The position numbers and the translations under genes were made by a program. From positions 1,984,001 to 2,048,000 of the forward strand of contig LSAX01000005.1 in assembly GCA_001557505.1 (NCBI GenBank): DNA of 64,000 bases. The letters run 5' to 3'. The notes beneath the pieces are model-generated. The model ran no database searches, was not told the origin of the DNA, and worked only from the letters and a program-made list of their open reading frames with translations. How positions within the stretch are numbered: position 1 is the stretch's first letter; every line of letters begins with the position of its first letter. The DNA is from Reticulascus tulasneorum (lineage: Eukaryota; Ascomycota; Sordariomycetes; Glomerellales; Reticulascaceae). Of the stretch, positions 58,441-64,000 are shown one piece after another.

Positions 58441-59158
58441 ATGATGCTGCACGGAGCACCATCGCCCACCTTGACCATGGAGGGGATTGACGCAACGAAA
58501 CGCCCACGACGAAAGAGGAAAGCTGAGTCACAGGACAACGAACGTTTGTCTAAACGATTAAGTCTCCTAAACCTGGGTAAGTCTCATCTATGCCTTTCAT
58601 TTTAATGCTTCTTCCCCCCATTTTACTGACTCGATTGCAGAGAAAAATGGCCAGAAACTGTACGTCCCTGTCGAGAACCCCGCCGTCCGGCCGCAGGCCC
58701 AGGAGCCTACCGCGCAGCGCAGTCGCAACCCCTCAGAGAACGGCACAATGGAGCTCGACGACTCCAAGTACAAAGTATACGTCTACAACCTAGACGACGA
58801 GCTGTCTTCTTCCGAAAGTGAACCAGATGATGGCAAGCTGGTCCTGCTCCCTGACATCCAGAAACACATGCATCTTAACCGCATCCCGCCCGTCGTCCTG
58901 GCAAATAGCGACGGGGAGCTTGCAGGCATGCAGGTGGTCCTCTACAACGTCCCGACCTCCTTGACAGTCCCCGAGGAGAGGGATAGCGTGCGCAAGGCCA
59001 TTATCGAGGCGAGAGCGCGGGTCAGAGAGAAGCAAAGACAAGAGCTCGAGGGTATTCCTGAAGAGCCGGAGATGACCGACGTTGACCCTCCTTTGATCGA
59101 TCCGAACTTTGCGAGCAATTCGGCCGCATACGATCCGGACTCGATGGATATAGACTAA
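58441..59158 (+). CDS. Small conserved fungal protein of unknown function
   Basis: Exons 58441-58576 and 58641-59158 give 217 residues; a well-placed ATG at 58477 (MEGIDATKRPRRKRKAE) could be the true start and would give 205. I do not recognise a named family. The first part is very basic (KRPRRKRKAE), suggesting nuclear location. The middle has YKVYVYNLDDELSSSESEPD, then LPDIQKHMHLNRIPPVVLAN and MQVVLYNVPTSLTVPEERD, a rhythm of alternating conserved-looking strands and turns. A charged helix follows (AIIEARARVREKQRQELEG), and the end is acidic (SMDID). The splice restores LNLEKNGQKLYVP. It is divergent from AlaRS with 275 bases between starts. Confidence 0.75.
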
Positions 59159-59384
59159 TTATGACAGGCGCGTTACGATACCAAGGGTTCGGGGAAGGGG
59201 CACATGTCACAACTTAGCAAGGCGTTGGATGGTGTATCCATTGATTTAGGTACAATATACTCTCACAGTCTATCCTCAGTCTTGACCGTCCTGAAACAAG
59301 CCCGATGCGCCGACCGCAACCAGGCTCCCGTTGACTCAATAATACATGTTGCAAAGCAATAATCCACCCTCGTCTACCTCACCC

Positions 59385-60092
59385 TCACAGTCGGTAAGGA
59401 TTGTTCGTCGAACCCGTATGCGTTGCTGTCACAACTGGCGGAGGTGCGCCCGGTGGAGGCGCTCCCGGTGGTGCTGCATAACCATCGGGGCCTTGCGGCG
59501 GGTTCGATCCCCAATTGCCCGCGTCAACCTTTGAGCCCCCGTCAGGCGGTCCGTACACTGGCGGTCCGTACATTGGTGGTCTCGCGGAATTTGGATCGTA
59601 CACCGGTGGTGGCATAGGCTGCATTCCGTAGTAGTTTGGTTGTTGGTAGTTTGTGTAAGACGACTGCGGGAAGGCGTATCGCGGGTCCACAGCTGCCATC
59701 TGCCTTCGGCTGATCATCCACTATCAACCTGTTAGTCCCTCCAGCCTACGATGCAGATATCAATCCACGCCGCGAAAGACTTACCCTGTGATACTTTAGT
59801 GGCAGAAGCCCTCTCTTCAACCGACGACGGGCATGCGTGTAGCCCAGGAGGAGATAGAGCCCGAAGATGGTTGAGAGTCCGAGGAAGAGTGACCACTTCA
59901 CGATCACGCCGGTCTGACACAACATTTAGCATTTGAAATGGAGAATCTGCAGCTCGAGAGACTTACTCGGCTGTACCACCAGGGAATCGCCCTTCCGTTC
60001 TCGATCACCCAGCCGGTCGGAATATCCTGTCGTGGCCGCAATGCCCCCATCACGTAGTCCGCCACCTGGGCTGCTGCAGTTGTTGGGCTCAT
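59385..60092 (-). CDS. RCR-like single-pass membrane protein with PPxY motifs
   Basis: Exons 60092-59967, 59913-59785 and 59720-59385 give 196 residues. A short N-terminus (IPWWYSR) leads to one membrane helix (WSLFLGLSTIFGLYLLLGY), then a basic cluster (THARRRLKRGLLPLKYHRW) and a proline/tyrosine-rich cytosolic tail. The tail contains three PPxY motifs (PPVY, PPMY, PPVY), the docking signal for Nedd4/Rsp5-type ubiquitin ligases. The layout fits the RCR (Congo red resistance) family of Rsp5-linked sorting factors, though overall similarity is only by pattern. Each splice site is GTAAGT-type with a good acceptor; a CAG eight bases before the final acceptor would break frame. The product likely acts in endosomal or vacuolar sorting. 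Confidence 0.72.
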
Positions 60093-60786
60093 CTTGCTGT
60101 GGTGTGTAGATCAACTACACAAAGAACAAAACGAAATGGCAATGTTCCCCGAAGTTAAGGAAAGCATATAATGCCAAGACACGGTTGCCCGAGAAAGAGA
60201 ACCAACAAAGAGGTGAGCGTTATGTAGGGAGTTGGGGGGTTGGTGGGTGGTGGGGAGAGGGAGCCTCGCTGGATGTGTGGCGTTGCTGGATTTCTGCGGC
60301 AGAAGTGATGCATCAACCGTGTTTCAAACCACACAACGTAACAGGGGATGCGCTTGCCAGTCCTCGGCATTCATTGGCGTCATTAGGGGCTCATCATTGG
60401 CTGGCCGTTTACTGACTTCTCAGCTTCTTGCCCTTTTGAGAACACGGATGTACGGCATTCCATGAGGAATGCAGGGATGCAGGATATTCGGAGCTGAGCT
60501 GCGTACGCAATCACTTACACCGGCCACATCGCAACCGGTCGACAGGTCCTCTGTTATTTGATAGGCAAGCAGGAATAGCACCAGTCACAAGCAGTTCATT
60601 GTTTAGTCTATCAGGGAGCATCTCTCAGCGAGGAATAGACTTGCAGACTTGTAATGGCTATTAAGGATGTTACAGAGGAACATTCCAGTATCATGTACGG
60701 CGGGCCCTACGCTACCCATCACCTAATAGTCCTTTTGTGAAGTCTAGATAGTACGCACACCCATACAAGGCCGGCAGCCATGATAC
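60093..60786. other. Intergenic between RCR-like gene start and SFR1 end
   Basis: About 700 bases. A short G/T-rich stretch on the plus strand (60220-60260, GGTTGGTGGGTGGTGGGG-like) lies close upstream of the RCR-like gene. No coding frame is convincing. Confidence 0.4.
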
Positions 60787-61489
60787 TCATTCGTCTGTCC
60801 AGCTTTCCTCCTTCTCATCGTAACCTATCGTCCCAAACTCAACGTTCATGCTCCTCAGCATCATAGCCATAGTGAATTCGTCCGGACCCTTGCCCAATGC
60901 TGCTCTGCCGCATGATCCGGCAGGCGAATCAAAGTCAACTTCAGACGCATGGTTCGGACTGCTTCCGAAAAATTCAACTTCTTCGTGTTGCATCTGCCTC
61001 CAAGCGCTGTATCCTCCAGCCCTGAAGCACTGTTAGGCACAACGGAACATGGTGCCCTGGTAGAGCTCACCCGGCTATCCTGGCTGACGAAATTCCAAAC
61101 AGCTCCTCCGCAGCCTGTCTACTAGCTGCCTTCCACTTTGCGATCAGCTCCTTGAGCTCGGCATCGGTTTCTTGACCAGGTCGTCGGCGTTGAGACTCCT
61201 CTTCGATCCGCCTGGCCTGGTTAATCACCTCCATCTGCCCCTCGATGTCTCGATTCCAGCGAGCGGTTTCTCGTTGACGACGCTTCGTAGCTTCTGGTAA
61301 CGCCGCACTGGTCTGATCATAGGAAGCGACGGCCCCATCAGTCTTGGGAGCGATTTCTGGACATCCGGGGGCAGGTGCGACTGGATTTGCATTCATCGCA
61401 TCTCGTTGCATCAGGGGTGACCTGAATGGCTTGAGCAATGTCTTGGTGGCAGCATCCACGCGGCGGCGTTTGGCCGATGGTGCAGACAT
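60787..61489 (-). CDS. SFR1: Swi5-Sfr1 recombination mediator subunit Sfr1/Mei5
   Basis: Exons 61489-61071 and 61021-60787 give 217 residues. Sfr1 (Dds20/Mei5) with Swi5 stimulates Rad51 and Dmc1 strand exchange in the nucleus. The N-terminus is basic with the fungal opening SAKRRRVDAATKTLLKPFRSPL, a stretch typical of DNA- or Rad51-contacting tails. A coiled coil follows (NRDIEGQMEVINQARRIEEES). The family core LIAKWKAASRQAAEELFG is intact. The splice joins SSARIAG to AGGYSAWRQMQHEEVEF, matching the conserved end of the family domain. The protein continues about 60 residues more than the core, with an acidic end. It lies alone between the RCR-like gene and HRD3, both on the same strand. Confidence 0.85.
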
Positions 61490-61900
61490 GTTCGTGTTTC
61501 CGATTCTAGATAAGATCGCAGTATGGAATACCTCTAAATAAAGAAGGCTGGTTGTGGACAGACAAAGTGGTCAGGTAGACAGCCTCCCATATGGAAGCTG
61601 CTGATCATGCTTTCGGACGTGCACTTGCCCTTAACTTTCTAGAACACTTCCCCTTTTTGGAAACTTTTGATTCCTCTATACAGCCCGCTGTGTAATTGAG
61701 CAGATTGAATCCTTATGGCCCTATACTAGCAGTGAGATCGACATGGATATCATGACAGTTTTAAGTGTGTTGGGAACGCGAGATTGAAGATCACCCATAG
61801 TCCAATTCGGTACTGCTCCTAAATCTAACCAGTAAACGCCAGTGCTAAATGCCATCCGCTGCGGCGAGGCCCCTTCAGCAGCTCTCCTCAATTTTGTACA
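61490..61900. other. Intergenic, SFR1 promoter and HRD3 3' region
   Basis: About 410 bases separating same-strand genes. No coding content or repeats seen. Confidence 0.45.
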
Positions 61901-64000
61901 TTAGTGTCCAACCCCACCAGCAACCCAGTTGTTCCATTCCGGGTCGCCGGGAGGCGGAAACACGCCTCGGTCTTGCTGGGCGGGTGCCTGAGGAGCTGCT
62001 TGAATTCCTTGTTGCTGCTGACGCCGCCTGGCCTCTTCGTCTCGCCGATGTTGCGCCTGGCGTTGTTGGCGGTAGTAGAGCAGTAAAACAAGACACAACC
62101 CCAAAAATACAATGACAAGGCTCTCAATGAGGCCATCGTCATCAATGGGGTTTCCATCCCCGCCGCCAATGGTGTCGTCGAAGATATCATCGTAGAGCAC
62201 ATCGTCGTAGTATGGCTGGTCGTCTTGGAGAAAGTTTGCGATCCACTCGCTCCAGGACCACGTCTTCTTGGGTTCTGAGACAGTTAGTATGTATAGATCA
62301 GGTCAGCAGGGACGCAAACTTACTTGGATCGTCCTGAATGGAATGAATGGGTCCGTGGGTGAATGTGTTCCAGGCACTTCTCATACGCAATTTGAGCAAG
62401 CTCAAGGTGACAGGCAGGTAGGCCTCGTCGTTCACCTCCAACGCTTGGTCGTAATACCGTTTTGCGAGGTGGAAGTCTTGGGTCAGACCGATGCCATTCT
62501 CGTGCATCCAGCCCAGGTTGTATAGCGCCTGGGCACTCTGCGAGTAATCAGAGGCGCCGGTATAGCACTGGACAGCCTTGTTGACGTCGGGCTCGGTCCC
62601 AATGCCGGAGAAGTAGTAGTCACCCATCTTCACCTGCGAGTCAACATTTGACTGGCGGGACGACCGAGTCCAGTACAGTAGCGCGAGCCTCGGGTTCTCA
62701 AGAAGCGACGGTCTTGTGTGCCGTTGAACCAGCCAGGCTGGCAACGGCAGCTTAGATTGAGCTGGGTCGAGCATGTACGCCACGTTGTTCTGGGCTCTTT
62801 CGTACCCTTGCTCAGCCGCCATGACATACTCGAGGAACGCCAGCTCGTAAGCGCCATCTTCGTAGGCGTGATTTGCCTCGGCCCAGGAGGACACGAGCGG
62901 CTCGGCTTTCTCCGCGACATTCTTGTAATAGTTCAGCGCCATCGAGCAGGTCTTGTCCCTGCCAACGCCGTGGTGGACCATTTCCCCGAGGTAGTAGTGG
63001 GCTTCGATGAGCCCATAACGTGCGGCCAGTTCAAAGTAGTTGTTCGCGTGGCGAACATCCTCGGCAGTCCCTTGATCTAGGTGGAGAACTCCCATTTCGA
63101 TCTGGGATGGTGCGTAGTCTTGTTCGGCCGAAGTCTTGAAAAGGTCCGTGGCCATTCCAATGTTCTTCGGCATTCCGTAGCCGTTGAGCATCATGAGACC
63201 GAGGCCATGCTGTGACTGGGGATCCCCATGAGAAATCCCCCTTTCAAACCACATCTTTGCCCTCTCGAAGTTTTGGTCGACACCATCACCCCTCAGATAC
63301 ATCCGGCCAATGAAGCCCGCCGCTTTGCTGGCAGTCTTTTCGATGCCGGGCTTGTAATTCTCCATGATCCGGCCATCTTTCTTCCAGTAGCGCTTAGCCA
63401 CCATGAAGAAGTATCTCTTGGCGAGATCCAGATCCTTGTCCAGCCCCCTCTGCCCTTCATAGTAGATCCTCCCGAGGTTATATGAGGCTTTCGAGTCGCC
63501 CTTTTGTGACATCAGATCCAGATATTCGATCACGTCATCGATGGCGGCATTCGCGTCGGAGTTCGGGCTAGATTTGTCGGCATTCAGGCCAGCACTCGAC
63601 GCGCTGGCGCCCTCTCCGTACACTCCGCCGTCTTCGTCCGCAATGCGGTACGATTCCACCACCCAGGACATACCACCGGGCGGACCCGAACGGTACCATT
63701 TCATGGCTTTGTCGGCCACCCTCTTATAATACTTGCTGGCCGTCTCGCAATTCTTCGGAGTCGAGATGCCGCTGTGATGCCGGTATCCTACCGCCATCTC
63801 CGCCCTCGTGTCTCCCCTGATCGCAGCGAACGTGTAGTAGAGTAAGGCCCTGGCCTGATCTGTGGCTACGGCATTTCCTATACCCGTAGCGTAGAAAAGC
63901 CCGACCATGTATTGCGCCGTGCTGTTGCCATGGAGGGACGCGAGGGATTTGTAGTGATTGAAGGCGACCCGTAGGTCTTTCGGGTGAGAATAGTTGCCGA
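61901..64000 (-). CDS. HRD3: HRD3/SEL1-like ERAD ubiquitin-ligase subunit (5' end cut by window)
   Basis: Exons (beyond 64000)-62324 and 62274-61901 are visible; the N-terminus lies beyond the right edge, and about 680 residues are present. Hrd3/Sel1L recognises misfolded ER proteins and scaffolds the Hrd1 ligase. The visible part is a long row of Sel1-type TPR repeats: AQYMVGLFYATGIG, ASYNLGRIYYEGQRG, AAGFIGRMYLRGDG, SQHGLGLMMLNGYG, AHYYLGEMVHHGVG, ALYNLGWMHENGIG. The intron joins IHSIQDDP to KPKKTWSWSEW in phase 1. After an acidic linker a single membrane helix (LVIVFLGLCLVLLLYY) leads to a short glutamine- and proline-rich cytosolic tail. This lumenal-repeat plus C-terminal anchor order is the Hrd3 layout. 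The residues at the edge (HGNSTAQYMVG) are in frame. Confidence 0.93.

Noticed and set aside
1..64000. Secondary-metabolite or defence gene cluster
   Set aside because: No polyketide synthase, NRPS, terpene cyclase, P450, NLR-type or transposase gene is present; the lone MFS transporter and het-c do not form a cluster.

Overview
The window is nuclear DNA of a filamentous ascomycete, most likely Sordariomycetes. The evidence is short introns (about 45-155 nt, a few longer) with fungal GTRNGT donors and CTAAC-type branch sites, and one gene every 2-3 kb on both strands. The gene set also fits: a HET-C heterokaryon-incompatibility gene, a CYT-18-type mitochondrial tyrosyl-tRNA synthetase, a fused BTA1 betaine-lipid synthase and a GH45 cellulase. 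I cannot name the species. Exon joins were worked out by hand from reading frame, splice signals and family conservation; all lengths quoted come from those joins.

Layout, left to right: KAP120 importin (+); zeta-crystallin-like quinone oxidoreductase (-); 1.8 kb gap; DSK2 ubiquilin (+); NPR2 of GATOR1/SEACIT (+); mitochondrial TyrRS (-) divergent from SDHD (+); BTA1 (-); 3.2 kb gap; DHA1-type MFS transporter (-); ADA3/NGG1 of SAGA (+); urease (+); HMG-box protein (-); 4.5 kb low-complexity gap; HET-C (+); 1.6 kb gap; GH45 endoglucanase (+); 2.8 kb gap; PA-TM-RING E3 ligase (+); an orphan membrane protein (-); TFIIS (+); MCY1-like cysteine-synthase homologue (-) divergent from NDUFAF7/MidA (+); cytosolic plus mitochondrial AlaRS (-) divergent from a small conserved unknown (+); an RCR-like PPxY membrane protein (-); SFR1/MEI5 recombination mediator (-); and HRD3/SEL1 (-), cut by the right edge.

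Most genes are conserved housekeeping genes and do not form one pathway. Three themes recur. Mitochondrial functions lie in compact divergent pairs (TyrRS/SDHD, MCY1/NDUFAF7) and in a dual-start AlaRS. Ubiquitin and ERAD functions include DSK2, the RING ligase, HRD3 and a PPxY adaptor candidate. Nutrient-linked genes include NPR2, urease and BTA1. The accessory-looking genes (MFS transporter, GH45, HET-C) sit next to the long gene-poor gaps. I found no CRISPR array, rRNA, convincing tRNA, intact transposon or secondary-metabolite cluster, and no clearly new multi-gene system. The most interesting points are gene-level: the dual-targeted AlaRS, an in-frame stop-free repeat intron in urease, very small coding exons, expandable repeats in HET-C, and opposed G-tracts upstream of the HMG gene.
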